64,000 nt of DNA from Mycetocola_B reblochoni (GTDB taxonomy: Bacteria > Actinomycetota > Actinomycetes > Actinomycetales > Microbacteriaceae). Numbering within the stretch: the stretch's first letter is position 1; each line of letters opens with the position of its first letter. The position numbers and the translations under genes were made by a program. The stretch lies in assembly GCF_003667525.1 (NCBI RefSeq), contig NZ_RCUW01000012.1, forward strand, positions 1 to 64,000, read 5' to 3'. Under the pieces are notes generated by a model. The model searched no databases and had not been told where the DNA came from. It worked only from the letters and a program-made list of their open reading frames with translations. This document shows, piece after piece, positions 53,600-62,964 of this stretch.

Positions 53600-54937
53600 C
53601 TAGAGGATGCCGAGGTTCTGCGTCAGCTCGTAGCGGGTGACCTGGCTGCGGTACTCGCGCCACTCCCTGCGCTTGTTGGCCAGGACGTAGGAGAACACCT
53701 GCTCCCCCAGCGTCTCGGCGACGAGCTCGGAGGACTCCATGTACTCCAGCGCGTGGTCGAGGCTCGCGGGAAGCGGCGAGTAGCCCAGCGCCCTGCGCTC
53801 GGCGTCGGAGAGCTCCCAGACGTTGTTCTCCGCCTCAGGGGGCAGCTCGTAGCCCTCCTCGATGCCCTTGAGGCCGGCCGCGAGCAGCAATGCGTACGCC
53901 AGGTACGGGTTCGCGGCGGAGTCGATGGCACGGTACTCGACGCGGGCGCTGCCGCCCTTGTCCGGCTTGTAGAGGGGGACGCGGACGAGCGCGGAGCGGT
54001 TGTTGTGGCCCCAGGTCACGTAGCTGGGCGCCTCGTCGTCGCCCCAGAGGCGCTTGTAGGAGTTGACGAACTGGTTGGTCACCGCGGCGATCTCGTGCGC
54101 GTGGCGGAGCAGCCCGGCGATGAACTGCCGGCCGGTCTGCGAGAGCTGGTATTCGGCCCCCGCCTCGTAGAAGGCGTTCGTGTCGCCCTCGAACAGCGAC
54201 AGGTGCGTGTGCATGCCCGAGCCGGGCTGATCGGTGAGCGGCTTCGGCATGAACGTCGCGTAGACGCCCTGCTCGATCGCGACCTCCTTGATGACGGTGC
54301 GGAACGTCATGATGTTGTCGGCCGTGGTGAGCGCGTCGGCATAGCGGAGGTCGATCTCGTTCTGGCCGGGGCCCGCCTCGTGGTGGCTGAACTCGACGGA
54401 GATGCCGAGGTCCTCCAGCATCCGCACGGAGCTGCGCCGGAAGTCGTGCGCCGTTCCGCCCGGGACGTTGTCGAAGTAGCCGGCCGAGTCGACGGGGACC
54501 GGACCCGCATCGCCGAACTCCGCCGACTTCAACAGGTAGAACTCGATCTCCGGATGGGTGTAGAACGAGTAGCCCTGGGACGCGGCCTTCGCGAGCGTGC
54601 GCTTGAGCACGTTCCGCGGGTCGGACATCGCCGGCTCGCCGTCGGGCGTGGTGACGTCGCAGAACATGCGGGCTGTCGGGTGCACGTCGCCCCGCCACGG
54701 CAGCAGCTGGAAGGTGCTGGGGTCGGGGACGGCGAGCAGATCGGACTCGTAGCGCCGCGTCATCCCCTCGATGGCCGAGCCGTCGAAGCCGAGGCCCTCG
54801 GCGAAGGCGCCCTCCACCTCAGCGGGGGCGATGGCAACGGACTTCAGCGTGCCGACGACGTCGGTGAACCACAGGCGGATGAACTTCACCTCGCGCTCCT
54901 CGATGGTGCGGAGCACGAAGTCGCGCTGCTTGTCCAT
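53600..54937 (-). CDS. glnA2: Second type I glutamine synthetase (GlnA2, alpha-like)
   Basis: A 445-residue GS, shorter than GlnA1 and without the beta-type insertion: EFSHHEAGPGQNEIDLRY and MPKPLTDQPGSGMHTHLSLFEG metal/ATP segments, and NNRSALVRVPLY. Where GlnA1 has the adenylylation Tyr (DLYEL), this protein has Trp (NVWEL), so GlnE cannot modify it. GAGGAGA precedes the ATG. It is in one operon with glnE. Its activity in Actinobacteria is often non-essential or directed to other amines; here its active site looks intact. Confidence 0.95.
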   Translation of the reverse strand: MDKQRDFVLRTIEEREVKFIRLWFTDVVGTLKSVAIAPAEVEGAFAEGLGFDGSAIEGMTRRYESDLLAVPDPSTFQLLPWRGDVHPTARMFCDVTTPDGEPAMSDPRNVLKRTLAKAASQGYSFYTHPEIEFYLLKSAEFGDAGPVPVDSAGYFDNVPGGTAHDFRRSSVRMLEDLGISVEFSHHEAGPGQNEIDLRYADALTTADNIMTFRTVIKEVAIEQGVYATFMPKPLTDQPGSGMHTHLSLFEGDTNAFYEAGAEYQLSQTGRQFIAGLLRHAHEIAAVTNQFVNSYKRLWGDDEAPSYVTWGHNNRSALVRVPLYKPDKGGSARVEYRAIDSAANPYLAYALLLAAGLKGIEEGYELPPEAENNVWELSDAERRALGYSPLPASLDHALEYMESSELVAETLGEQVFSYVLANKRREWREYRSQVTRYELTQNLGIL

Positions 54938-54980
54938 TCAGTTCTCCTCACTTGCCGACGCTACGTCCACCCAGATTAGC

Positions 54981-55011
54981 GCCCCCGCACGCCGTATCGG
55001 CGTGCGGGGGC
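54981..55011 (-). terminator. Terminator after the SPOR-type gene
   Basis: Perfect 14-bp stem (54981-54994 with 54998-55011), loop TAT, just beyond the small SPOR-type gene. Confidence 0.85.
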
Positions 55012-55025
55012 GTCGAGTCGCGGCT

Positions 55026-55220
55026 TCAGTCCTCGCCGGACTCCTTCGCGTCCTCCTCCGCCCAGCGCCGCGAGTTCTCGGCGAGGGTCTCCGGCGCCCT
55101 GGCCGCCTCCTCGCGCGTCGCGAAGGGCCCGGCACGGTCGACGGCGGGCGAGACGAGGCCGTACTCCACCTCTCCGGACGTGAGGTTGTACCAGTACGAG
55201 TATTCTCCGTCTGCGGTCAC
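55026..55220 (-). CDS. Small SPOR-like domain protein
   Basis: A 64-residue protein: YSYWYNLTSGEVEYGLVSP, then AGPFATREEAARAPETL with the GPF-x-T-x-x-E-A pattern of SPOR-type repeats, and an acidic tail. Actinobacterial versions are annotated as SPOR domain proteins and often neighbour map and glnA2, as here. The GTG start has AGAGGAG about 7 nt upstream. Function unknown; peptidoglycan binding cannot be assumed without a signal peptide. Confidence 0.8.
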   Translation of the reverse strand: MTADGEYSYWYNLTSGEVEYGLVSPAVDRAGPFATREEAARAPETLAENSRRWAEEDAKESGED

Positions 55221-55241
55221 AGCGGCTCCTCTCGGGTCGAT

Positions 55242-55247
55242 TAGTCT
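55242..55247 (+). promoter_or_regulatory. -10 element of map (leaderless)
   Basis: TAGTCT, 6 nt before the ATG of map. Confidence 0.6.
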
Positions 55248-55253
55248 GCTGTC

Positions 55254-56135
55254 ATGCCCAAAGATACCCTCGGCCACCTCACACCCGGTCGTGTCGGTCC
55301 GCTGCGCGTCGTCCCGCCGAGCATCGTCCGACCCGAGTACGTCGGAAAGGCGGCCCCGGCTCCGTACACCGGCTCCAACGTCTACTCCGCGGAGCGCATC
55401 GAGGCGATCCGCCGGGCAGGTCGGATCGCGGCCGACGCGATCGCCCTCGTCGGCGAGAACGTCCGGCCGGGCGTCACGACCGACGAGCTCGACGCCATCG
55501 GCCACGCCTTTGTCGTTGAGCACGGCGCGTACCCCTCGACGCTCGGCTACCGGGGGTACCCGAAGTCGATCTGCTCCTCCGTCAACGAGGTCGTCTGCCA
55601 CGGCATCCCGGACGACACCGTGCTCGAGGACGGCGACATCGTCAACATCGACATCACCGCCTACCTCGACGGCGTGCACGGCGACTCCAACCGCACCTTC
55701 GTCGTCGGCGATGCGCCGCAGGAGACGCTCGACCTGGTGAACCGCACCGAGCAGGCACTGCTTCGCGGCATCAAGGCCGTCGCCCCCGGCCGGGAGGTCA
55801 ACGTCATCGGCCGGACCATCGAGTCCTACGCGCGTCGCTTCGGCTACGGCGTCGTCCGCGACTTCACCGGTCACGGGGTGGGCGAGGCCTTCCACTCGGG
55901 CCTCATCATCCCCCACTACGACTCGGCGCCGGCGTACAGCGACGTGATGGTCCCCGGCATGGTCTTCACGATTGAGCCGATGCTGACGCTCGGCACCCAC
56001 GAGTGGGACATGTGGGCCGACGACTGGACCGTCACCACCAAGGACCGCTCGCTCACCGCCCAGTTCGAGCACACCCTGGTGGTCACCGACACCGGCGCGG
56101 ACATCCTCACCCTTCCCACCCCGGTCGGGAGCTGA
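55254..56135 (+). CDS. map: Type I methionine aminopeptidase
   Basis: A 293-residue M24 peptidase removing the initiator Met. A 40-residue N-terminal extension (GPLRVVPPSIVRPEYVG, the actinobacterial MetAP1c type with a Pro-rich linker) precedes the pita-bread fold. The metal ligands are in DIVNIDITAYLDGVHGDSNRTF (two Asp), the His in GHGVGEAFHSG, Glu in FTIEPMLTLG and the final Glu in AQFEHTLVVT. Leaderless start. Followed 5 bp on by ppgK. Confidence 0.95.
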   Translation: MPKDTLGHLTPGRVGPLRVVPPSIVRPEYVGKAAPAPYTGSNVYSAERIEAIRRAGRIAADAIALVGENVRPGVTTDELDAIGHAFVVEHGAYPSTLGYRGYPKSICSSVNEVVCHGIPDDTVLEDGDIVNIDITAYLDGVHGDSNRTFVVGDAPQETLDLVNRTEQALLRGIKAVAPGREVNVIGRTIESYARRFGYGVVRDFTGHGVGEAFHSGLIIPHYDSAPAYSDVMVPGMVFTIEPMLTLGTHEWDMWADDWTVTTKDRSLTAQFEHTLVVTDTGADILTLPTPVGS

Positions 56136-56140
56136 TCGAG

Positions 56141-56923
56141 GTGGCACAGGCACGCACGCAGGCCCCCGCCATCGGCATCGACATCGGCGGGACGGGCATC
56201 AAGGGCGCGCTCGTCGACGTCGTCCACGGCGAACTCCTCAGCGACCGGGTCAAGCTGCCCACCCCGCAGGGCGGGCACCCCGACGACATCGCCGAGGTCG
56301 TCGCCTCGATCGTCGACAGCCTGCCCGCGGGCGACCACTCCGTCGGGGTGTGCTTCCCCGCCGTCGTCAGGGCGGGCCGCACGATGTCGGCGGCGAACGT
56401 GTCCGACGAGTGGATCGGCCTCGACGCGCAGTCGCTGTTCGAGAGACGCCTCGGCCGGCCGATCGCGATCCTCAACGACGCCGACGCCGCCGGGGTCGCC
56501 GAGCTGAGCTACGGCGCCGCCGGAGGGACCGCAGGGGTCACGATCGTCACCACCCTCGGCACCGGGATCGGCTCCGCGCTGCTCATCAACGGCGTGCTGG
56601 TGCCCAACACGGAGCTCGGTCACCTGGAGATCGACGGCGGCGACGCCGAACAGGCCGCGGCCTACTCGGCGAAGGAGCGGGAGGGGCTGGACTGGGCGGA
56701 GTGGGCGCAGCGGCTGCAGCGCTACTACTCGACGCTGGAGATGCTGTTCTCTCCCGACCTGATCGTCGTCGGCGGCGGCGTGTCCAAGCACCACGAGAGC
56801 TTCCTCCCGCTGCTGTCGCTGACCGCTCCGATCGTTCCGGCCACGTTCCGCAACAACGCGGGGATCCTCGGCGCGGCGTCCGTCGGCTCGCACGTCGTGA
56901 CGAGCCCTCCCCCGCTCGGCTGA
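56141..56923 (+). CDS. ppgK: Polyphosphate glucokinase
   Basis: A 260-residue ROK/ASKHA sugar kinase: phosphate-1 motif GIDIGGTGIKGALVD, catalytic Asp in NDADAAGVAELSYG, and LGTGIGSALLINGVLVPNTELGHLE. Actinobacterial PpgK phosphorylates glucose with polyphosphate or ATP. The GTG start is 5 bp after map, so the two are cotranscribed. A 20-bp perfect hairpin follows. Confidence 0.92.
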   Translation: MAQARTQAPAIGIDIGGTGIKGALVDVVHGELLSDRVKLPTPQGGHPDDIAEVVASIVDSLPAGDHSVGVCFPAVVRAGRTMSAANVSDEWIGLDAQSLFERRLGRPIAILNDADAAGVAELSYGAAGGTAGVTIVTTLGTGIGSALLINGVLVPNTELGHLEIDGGDAEQAAAYSAKEREGLDWAEWAQRLQRYYSTLEMLFSPDLIVVGGGVSKHHESFLPLLSLTAPIVPATFRNNAGILGAASVGSHVVTSPPPLG

Positions 56924-56945
56924 GCGGGACGCACGCGGAGACACG

Positions 56946-56989
56946 ACACGGCGGCGGCCGCATCCGGGTGGATGCGGCCGCCGCCGTGT
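56946..56989. terminator. Bidirectional terminator between ppgK and rnpB
   Basis: Perfect 20-bp stem (56946-56965 with 56970-56989), loop GGGT, directly beyond ppgK and at the 3' end of the RNase P RNA gene. Confidence 0.92.
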
Positions 56990-57352
<363 letters not shown>

Positions 57353-57357
57353 CTCCC

Positions 57358-57363
57358 AGTCTA
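57358..57363 (-). promoter_or_regulatory. -10 element of rnpB
   Basis: TAGACT on the minus strand, about 6 nt before the presumed RNA 5' end. Confidence 0.6.
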
Positions 57364-57377
57364 GCCCGCGACCGGGG

Positions 57378-58115
57378 TCACCAGATGCCCGACTCCTCGG
57401 TGCGCACGAGGATGCACGAGCACTCGGGGCACTGGACGACCTCGTCGGCCGGGGCGCGCCTGACCTCCTCGAGGTCCGCCCCCGTCAGCGTGATCGTGCA
57501 GCCGCCGCAGGCGCGCTGGCGCAGCAGGGCCGCCCCGATGCCGCCGCGGGCGCGGCGCTGCTCGTACAGCGCGAGGAGGTCGGCGTCGACGAGGTCGGCG
57601 AGGGCCTGCCGCTGACCGAGGTTCGAGGCCGTCTCGGCGTTCAGCCTGTCCAGCTCCGCCTCGCGCTCCGCCGCAGCCCTGGTCAGCTCCTCACCGAGGC
57701 GCCCGTCGACGTCGCGGGCCTCGGTCACGCGCGCCTCGGCCGCCTCGGCACGTTCCATCACCTCGAGCAGGACCTCGTCGAGCACGCCCCTGCGGGCCAC
57801 GAGCGACTGGATCTCCGCTTCGAGCGCCTGCGCGTCCTTGGCGGAGCCGCCCGCGGCGAGACGTGTGCGGTCGCGGTCGAGCCGCTGCTCGACCATCGCG
57901 CTGTCCGCCTCGAGCTTGGCCTGCTCGCTGGCGATGTCCTCCTGCGCGCCGACATGGCGGGCCAGCTCGATCCGGTGTCCGTCCCGCTCGGCTGTGAGCG
58001 TTCGGATGTGGGCGTCCTGAGGGAGCGAGCGCGCGCGATGCCGGAGGGTGTTGAGGGCGTTGTCGATCTGCTGCAGGTCGAGCAGTCGCTTCTGTTCGGT
58101 GACGGTGGCTTTCAC
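57378..58115 (-). CDS. Zinc ribbon coiled-coil protein (C4-type, zf-RING_7 family)
   Basis: A 245-residue protein, mostly a long antiparallel coiled coil (about residues 5-175, many Glu/Ala/Arg heptads), ending in a four-Cys zinc ribbon: ACGGCTITL and QCPECSCILVR. This is the actinobacterial zinc ribbon protein usually placed with Nif3, as here. It may be a nucleic-acid or scaffold protein. The GTG has AAGGA 7 nt upstream. Confidence 0.9.
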   Translation of the reverse strand: MKATVTEQKRLLDLQQIDNALNTLRHRARSLPQDAHIRTLTAERDGHRIELARHVGAQEDIASEQAKLEADSAMVEQRLDRDRTRLAAGGSAKDAQALEAEIQSLVARRGVLDEVLLEVMERAEAAEARVTEARDVDGRLGEELTRAAAEREAELDRLNAETASNLGQRQALADLVDADLLALYEQRRARGGIGAALLRQRACGGCTITLTGADLEEVRRAPADEVVQCPECSCILVRTEESGIW

Positions 58116-58153
58116 GCGGTGTCCTTCATACGGGGAGGGCGAGGGGTGACGGG

Positions 58154-58966
58154 TCAGTGGACGACGAAGTCGAAGGGGTCCGTGCGACGTCGGCTGACGG
58201 TGATCTCGGCGTCGGGGACGAGCTCGGCCAGCTGCAGCGCGGCGGTGTCGAGCCAGAGCGACTCGGCCGCCCAATGCGACACGTCCACGAGGGCGGCCCC
58301 GTCGCCGAGGAGGGACTGCTCCCTGAACTCGGACGCCGGGTGGTGGCGGAGGTCGCTGGTGACGTACACGTCGGCTCCCGCTGCGCGGGCGTCGCCGAGC
58401 AGCGAGTCACCCGCCCCTCCGCAGAGCGCGACGCGAGACACGGTCTGTTCCGGGTCCCCGGCCACGCGCAGCCCCTGCGCGGTGTCAGGGAACAGCGCGG
58501 CGCACCGCTCCGCGAACTCGCGCAGTGACGTCGACGCGGGCAGATCGCCGACCCGGCCGATCCCCGTCGCCCCGTCGGGGCGGGCGGACAGGGGGCTGAC
58601 GTCACGCAGCACGAGGGCATCCGCGATGACGGCAGACACGCCGCCGACGACGACGTCCGCGTTCGTGTGGCAGCTCAGCAGGGCACAGTCGGCGCGGATG
58701 AGGCGCGCGATCAGCGCACCCTTGTACCCGTCCTCCGCGACGCTCGTGACGCCGCGGAGCAGGAGGGGGTGATGGGTGATGACGAGGTCGACGTCGAGTT
58801 CCTCGGCCTCGGACACCACGGCGGCGACAGGGTCGACGGCGAGCAGGATCCGACGGATGGTCGTCGCTCGGTTGCCGCAGACGAGACCGCTGGCGTCCCA
58901 GGACTCCTGGCCGGAGAAGGGCCAGATCCGGTCGATGCCGGTGATGATCTCGTCGAGGGTGGTCAC
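58154..58966 (-). CDS. Nif3-like dinuclear metal center hexameric protein
   Basis: A 270-residue NIF3/YbgI-family protein. The metal ligands are present: VITHHPLLL (His-His), CHTNADVVVGGVS (His, Asp), and the C-terminal DLRHHPASEF and DVSHWAAESLW (His, Glu). It is sometimes annotated as GTP cyclohydrolase I type 2 homologue, but the true reaction is unclear. The GTG is 6 nt after TAGGCT (leaderless). It precedes the zinc-ribbon gene by 38 bp on the same strand. Confidence 0.92.
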   Translation of the reverse strand: MTTLDEIITGIDRIWPFSGQESWDASGLVCGNRATTIRRILLAVDPVAAVVSEAEELDVDLVITHHPLLLRGVTSVAEDGYKGALIARLIRADCALLSCHTNADVVVGGVSAVIADALVLRDVSPLSARPDGATGIGRVGDLPASTSLREFAERCAALFPDTAQGLRVAGDPEQTVSRVALCGGAGDSLLGDARAAGADVYVTSDLRHHPASEFREQSLLGDGAALVDVSHWAAESLWLDTAALQLAELVPDAEITVSRRRTDPFDFVVH

Positions 58967-58972
58967 CGCTCC

Positions 58973-58978
58973 AGCCTA
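58973..58978 (-). promoter_or_regulatory. -10 element of the nif3-like gene (leaderless)
   Basis: TAGGCT on the minus strand, 6 nt before the GTG. Confidence 0.6.
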
Positions 58979-59082
58979 CGGCCTCGCGGCGGGGAGGGGC
59001 GACGGCGGCGACGGCCTGGACGCCTCGGGCGGCCGCCGCCCCCCGCCGACCGCGTCCCGTCGCTGTCGGCGCCCCTCCGCAC

Positions 59083-59694
59083 TCACCGCCGGCGCGCGGG
59101 GACCTCGGGCTCGCCGAGCGAGAGCATCAGGCGGTTCGCCCAGTTGAAGAAGGCGGCACCGTGGATGACGTCGGAGATCTCCTCGTCACCGAGTCCCTGG
59201 GCGCGGAGCGAGGCGATGTCGTCCGTGCCGAACGCCGAAGGCACCCGCGTCAGAGCGACGGACGCGTCGACGACGGCACGCCAGCGCGGCTCAAGCGGCG
59301 CCTCGACGCCCTCGTCGAGCAGCCGTTGCACCTCCTCGCTGCGACCGGACTGCTCGGAGGCGAAGCGCGAGTGCACCGAGGCGCAGAACACGCAGCCGTT
59401 CAGGCGCGATGTCGCGGCCGCCGCGAGCTCCCGCTCCGCCCTCGGCGCACCGCCGTCGGTGTTGTAGAAGATGTCGTTGTCCGTGAGGGTGCGAGCTCTG
59501 AGGATCTCGGGGTCCCGCGCGAGCAGCGCGAAGTACGGCATGTCGGCGCGCTGACGGTCGACGACGCCGTCCCAGTGGCGATCGGTGAAGTCCGCTTTCG
59601 GCAGCGGCTGGAGCCAGGGCACCCATCCGAGGGACTCCTGGGTGAACCGCTCGGGGGCGACGACGTCGTCCCGCTCGATGGTGGTCTCGCTCAT
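59083..59694 (-). CDS. Alkylhydroperoxidase domain protein (Avi_7169-like)
   Basis: A 203-residue carboxymuconolactone-decarboxylase/AhpD-fold protein. The redox motif CVFCASVHSRFA (CxxC then His) is intact at about residue 103, so it may act as a peroxidase. AAGGAG precedes the ATG, which overlaps the stop of the next-upstream CMD gene. The gene set around it (CMD protein, luciferase-like monooxygenase, peptide-type ABC transporter) matches a gene cluster described in TIGRFAMs as the Avi_7169/Avi_7170/KPN_01854 families (from memory). Substrate unknown. Confidence 0.85.
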   Translation of the reverse strand: MSETTIERDDVVAPERFTQESLGWVPWLQPLPKADFTDRHWDGVVDRQRADMPYFALLARDPEILRARTLTDNDIFYNTDGGAPRAERELAAAATSRLNGCVFCASVHSRFASEQSGRSEEVQRLLDEGVEAPLEPRWRAVVDASVALTRVPSAFGTDDIASLRAQGLGDEEISDVIHGAAFFNWANRLMLSLGEPEVPARRR

Positions 59695-60299
59695 CGCTGC
59701 TCCTTCTCGATGTCCCGCTGAAGCGCACGGAGCCCGATGACGACCCGTGCCTGGAAGTTGACGAAGGCGACCAGCTGCGACAGCGTCACCACGTCGGTGG
59801 TGCTCCACCCGGCGTCCAGCAGGCTGTGCAGGGCCGCGGCGCTGGCCTCGCGCGGACGAAACACGAGCAGGTGGGCGTGAGCCAGGATCCGCGCCAGACG
59901 GACACCGAGGACCGACTCCAGCTCCGGGCCCGGCTGCCAGCGCAGTCCCCCCGTCGACTCCGCGGCGAGGCCGGACTCCCGGTACGCGCCGTAGGGGCCG
60001 ACGACGGCGGACTCGGCGACGGCCGCGTCGAGCGCGGCGAGCAGGTCCGCGGCGCCGTGGTCCACGGCCGCGGCCCGGTAGAACTCCGCCAGATCGCTCT
60101 CCCTCAGCAGGGCGGAGGTGAACGCGGCGACGACGGCGCGGTCCGCGAGGGACACCCCGCCGATCGCGACCGGTTCGAAGAGCGCCTCATAGCTGCGCTG
60201 GGCGTTCTCCCTCGCCTGGGGCCGGACGGAGCGGACGGCGTCGAGCCTGTCCCCCGGCGCGATGGCGAGGATCTCGTCGATCACGTCGATGTCACTCAT
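59691..60299 (-). CDS. CMD domain protein (Avi_7170-like)
   Basis: A 202-residue AhpD-like helical protein without the CxxC pair (ERAVVAAFTSALLRESD-like core and GWSTTDVVTLSQLVAFVNFQARVV near the C-terminus). It probably forms a heteromer with, or is a diverged paralogue of, the downstream protein. Coupled by ATGA to that gene; its start overlaps the stop of the monooxygenase gene. Function unknown beyond cluster context. Confidence 0.82.
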   Translation of the reverse strand: MSDIDVIDEILAIAPGDRLDAVRSVRPQARENAQRSYEALFEPVAIGGVSLADRAVVAAFTSALLRESDLAEFYRAAAVDHGAADLLAALDAAVAESAVVGPYGAYRESGLAAESTGGLRWQPGPELESVLGVRLARILAHAHLLVFRPREASAAALHSLLDAGWSTTDVVTLSQLVAFVNFQARVVIGLRALQRDIEKEQR

Positions 60300-61315
60300 G
60301 GCTGTTCCTTTCTCTGCGTCGTCGTTCCCCAGCCCAGCCGCGGGGCCACGACGGTGGCCAGCAGCTCGGTCGAGCGCAGGATGAGCTCGTGCGGGGGGTC
60401 GATCGAGTGGACCTGGAAGGACACCTGCGTCGCCCGGGCCAGCGCGGTGTCCGCGGCGAGGGACTCGGTGACCTCGTCGACGCCGCCGACGTGGACGTCG
60501 AGGCGGGCGAGCAGCTCGTCGTCGTCCAGCTCGGTCCCGTCGGTGCCGATGGTCGCGGCGACGATCGGCTGCGAGCGGTACGCGGCCACCGCCAGACGCC
60601 TGGCGCCTGCGGGGTCGTCGCTGATGAACAGCGTCCTCGCCACGCTGATCCGCGGCGTCGCCCCCGTCGGAAGCGCGTCGAGGTAGGCGTCGATGAGCGG
60701 GTTCTGCACGCCCCAGAGCGGTGCCTCCCGCGCGCCGTCCGGCCGCGGCTGCGTCCGTGAGAGCTGCAGACCACGGCTCTGCTGCCCGGCGCGCACGGCG
60801 AGCGGCGCGCTGAACGTCGCGAACCAGATCCGCCGGGCGAGCGAGCCGGCTGCGGGGTAGAGCCGGTTGCCGTCGCCGAGGTCGTCCCCGCCGAGGGCGG
60901 CGTCGAGGACGGCGAGCTTGCGGTCGAACAGCTCGCGCCGCTCGGCGAAGCTCGCGCCGAACGCCCCGAAGGAGCTCGGCGTCCCCCCGGTGCCGAGGCC
61001 GAGCTCAAGGCGGCCCCCGCTGATCAGGTCGGCGACGGCGGCGTCCTCGGCGACGCGCACCGGGTCCTCCATGCCGAGGGTGATGATTCCGGTCCCGAGC
61101 CGGATGCGCGAGGTCGCGGCCGCGACGGCGGCGAGGAACACCAGCGGGGAGGGCAGTCCGCCCTCCCGCTCGTGGAAGTGGTGCTGGGCGACCCAGGCGC
61201 TGTCGAAGCCGAGGCCCTCGGCGTGCCGGATCTGCTCGGTGGCGAGGCGGTAGCGCTCCGCCGCGGGGACGTCGTCGAGCAGTCGGGTGAAGAAGGCGAG
61301 CTGTGGTCGGGTCAC
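60296..61315 (-). CDS. FMN-dependent luciferase-like monooxygenase
   Basis: A 339-residue TIM-barrel flavin monooxygenase of the bacterial luciferase family: DSAWVAQHHFHEREGG near the start (flavin/His region), RLGTGIITLGMEDPVRVAEDAAVADLISGGRLELGLGTGG as the family core split by strands, and SVARTLFISDDP. It is related to the KPN_01858 subfamily. It takes reduced FMN from a separate reductase. The GTG overlaps the ABC ATPase stop (GTGA). The substrate may be what the ABC transporter imports, possibly a sulfur or amine compound; that is a guess. Confidence 0.88.
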   Translation of the reverse strand: MTRPQLAFFTRLLDDVPAAERYRLATEQIRHAEGLGFDSAWVAQHHFHEREGGLPSPLVFLAAVAAATSRIRLGTGIITLGMEDPVRVAEDAAVADLISGGRLELGLGTGGTPSSFGAFGASFAERRELFDRKLAVLDAALGGDDLGDGNRLYPAAGSLARRIWFATFSAPLAVRAGQQSRGLQLSRTQPRPDGAREAPLWGVQNPLIDAYLDALPTGATPRISVARTLFISDDPAGARRLAVAAYRSQPIVAATIGTDGTELDDDELLARLDVHVGGVDEVTESLAADTALARATQVSFQVHSIDPPHELILRSTELLATVVAPRLGWGTTTQRKEQP

Positions 61316-62964
61316 GGGGTGGTCCTTTCCGCCGGGGCGGTCGGTGTCGCCCGGCCGTGCGGACGGCGGCCGGGGATGGCGTCGAGCAGGGAGCGGGTGT
61401 ACGCGTCGGCGGGCGAGTCGAACACGTCCGACACGGGCCCCTGCTCGACGATCCGTCCCCGCCGCATGACGCTGACCTCGTGGGAGATCCGCCTGACCAC
61501 GGCGAGGTCGTGAGAGATGAACAGGTAGCTGACGCCGCGCTCATCCTGCAACCGCTGCAGCAGCTCGAGGAGCTGCGCCTGCACCGTCACGTCGAGCGCG
61601 GAGACGGCCTCGTCGAGGACGACAAGCTCCGGGTCGAGAACCAGGGCCCGCGCGATCGCCACCCGCTGGCGCTGGCCGCCGGACAGCTCGCTCGGACGCC
61701 GGCCGAGGACGCTCGACGGCAGTGCCACTTGCTCGACGAGCTCCGCTGCTCGCGCCCGCCGGGCCGGGGCGGCACCCAGCCGGAAGTTGCGCAGCGGCTC
61801 CGCGACGATCTGCTCGACCGTCTGCCGCGGGTCGAGGGAGGCGAAGGGGTTCTGGTAGACCATCTGCACCCGGCGACGCTGCACGCGCATCTCCTCGCGG
61901 CCGAGGCCGGTGATGTCGGTGCCGGACAGGCGGACGGTGCCGGCGTCGGGCGCGGTGAAGCCGAGCACGATGCGCGCCGTTGTGGTCTTGCCCGATCCGG
62001 ACTCACCGACGATCGCGTGCGTGGTGCCGGGCGCGATGCGGAGGGAGACGTCATCGACCGCGCGGAACACCTCGCCGCGACCGACGGGGAACTCCTTCAC
62101 CAGCCCGGCGATCTCCAGAACGGGAGGGGCCGTGCGGGCCGCGTCGGGGACTGTCCTGACCGTGACGTCGCCGAGCGAGGGGGCGTCGGCGAGGAGCCGC
62201 CGGGTGTAGTCGTCCGACGGGGCGGCGAGCAGGGCGTCGGTCGCGCCGGCCTCGCGCACCCGGCCGTCCTTGAGGACGAGCAGCCGGTCCGCCCTGTCCG
62301 CGGCGACGGCGAGGTCGTGCGTGATCATCAGAACACTCGTCCCGTTCTCGCGGCGCAGGTCGTCGATGAGGTCGAGGATCGTGCGCTGCACGGTCACGTC
62401 GAGCGCGCTCGTGGCCTCGTCGGCGATGAGCAGCTCCGGCTCGAGCGCGATCGCCGCGGCGATGAGGACGCGTTGCCTCATGCCGCCGGAGAGCTCGTGC
62501 GGGAACTGACGCGCACGCCGCGCCGGCTCCGGGATGCCGACACGCTCCAGCAGGTCGATCACACGCCGCGACCGCGCCGCCGCATCCTTCCAGCGGTGGA
62601 TGAGCAGCGCCTCGGCGACCGTGTCTCCGATCCGCTTCACCGGGTTCAGCGAGGTCACCGGGTCCTGGGGGATCCACCCGATCCGGGCACCCCTGACCGC
62701 GCGCATGCGACGGTCGGACCAGCCGGTGATGTCGGTGTCGCCGAGGTGCACCGTGCCGCCGGTGACGCGGCCGTTGGCGGCGAGCAGACCGGTGACCGCC
62801 TGCGCCGTCGTGGTCTTGCCCGAGCCGGACTCGCCCACGACGGCGAGGACCTCCCCCCTGCCGAGCTCGAGGTCCACGCCGCGGAGCACCTCCAGGCTGT
62901 TCCGTCCGACCGTGTAGGCGACGGAGAGGTCGCGCACCGTGAGGACGCTGTCGTACGCGGTCAT
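61312..62964 (-). CDS. Peptide/nickel-type ABC transporter fused ATP-binding protein (two ATPase domains)
   Basis: A 550-residue protein with two complete ABC ATPases in tandem. First: Walker A GESGSGKTTTA (about 40), LSGGMRQRV signature and ADEATSALD Walker B. Second (from about residue 305): GESGSGKTTTA, LSGGQRQRV and LDEAVSALD. It is thus the DppD and DppF functions in one chain, as in many actinobacterial oligopeptide-type importers. It is coupled upstream by ATGA to the permease and downstream by GTGA to the monooxygenase. Confidence 0.93.
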   Translation of the reverse strand: MTAYDSVLTVRDLSVAYTVGRNSLEVLRGVDLELGRGEVLAVVGESGSGKTTTAQAVTGLLAANGRVTGGTVHLGDTDITGWSDRRMRAVRGARIGWIPQDPVTSLNPVKRIGDTVAEALLIHRWKDAAARSRRVIDLLERVGIPEPARRARQFPHELSGGMRQRVLIAAAIALEPELLIADEATSALDVTVQRTILDLIDDLRRENGTSVLMITHDLAVAADRADRLLVLKDGRVREAGATDALLAAPSDDYTRRLLADAPSLGDVTVRTVPDAARTAPPVLEIAGLVKEFPVGRGEVFRAVDDVSLRIAPGTTHAIVGESGSGKTTTARIVLGFTAPDAGTVRLSGTDITGLGREEMRVQRRRVQMVYQNPFASLDPRQTVEQIVAEPLRNFRLGAAPARRARAAELVEQVALPSSVLGRRPSELSGGQRQRVAIARALVLDPELVVLDEAVSALDVTVQAQLLELLQRLQDERGVSYLFISHDLAVVRRISHEVSVMRRGRIVEQGPVSDVFDSPADAYTRSLLDAIPGRRPHGRATPTAPAERTTP

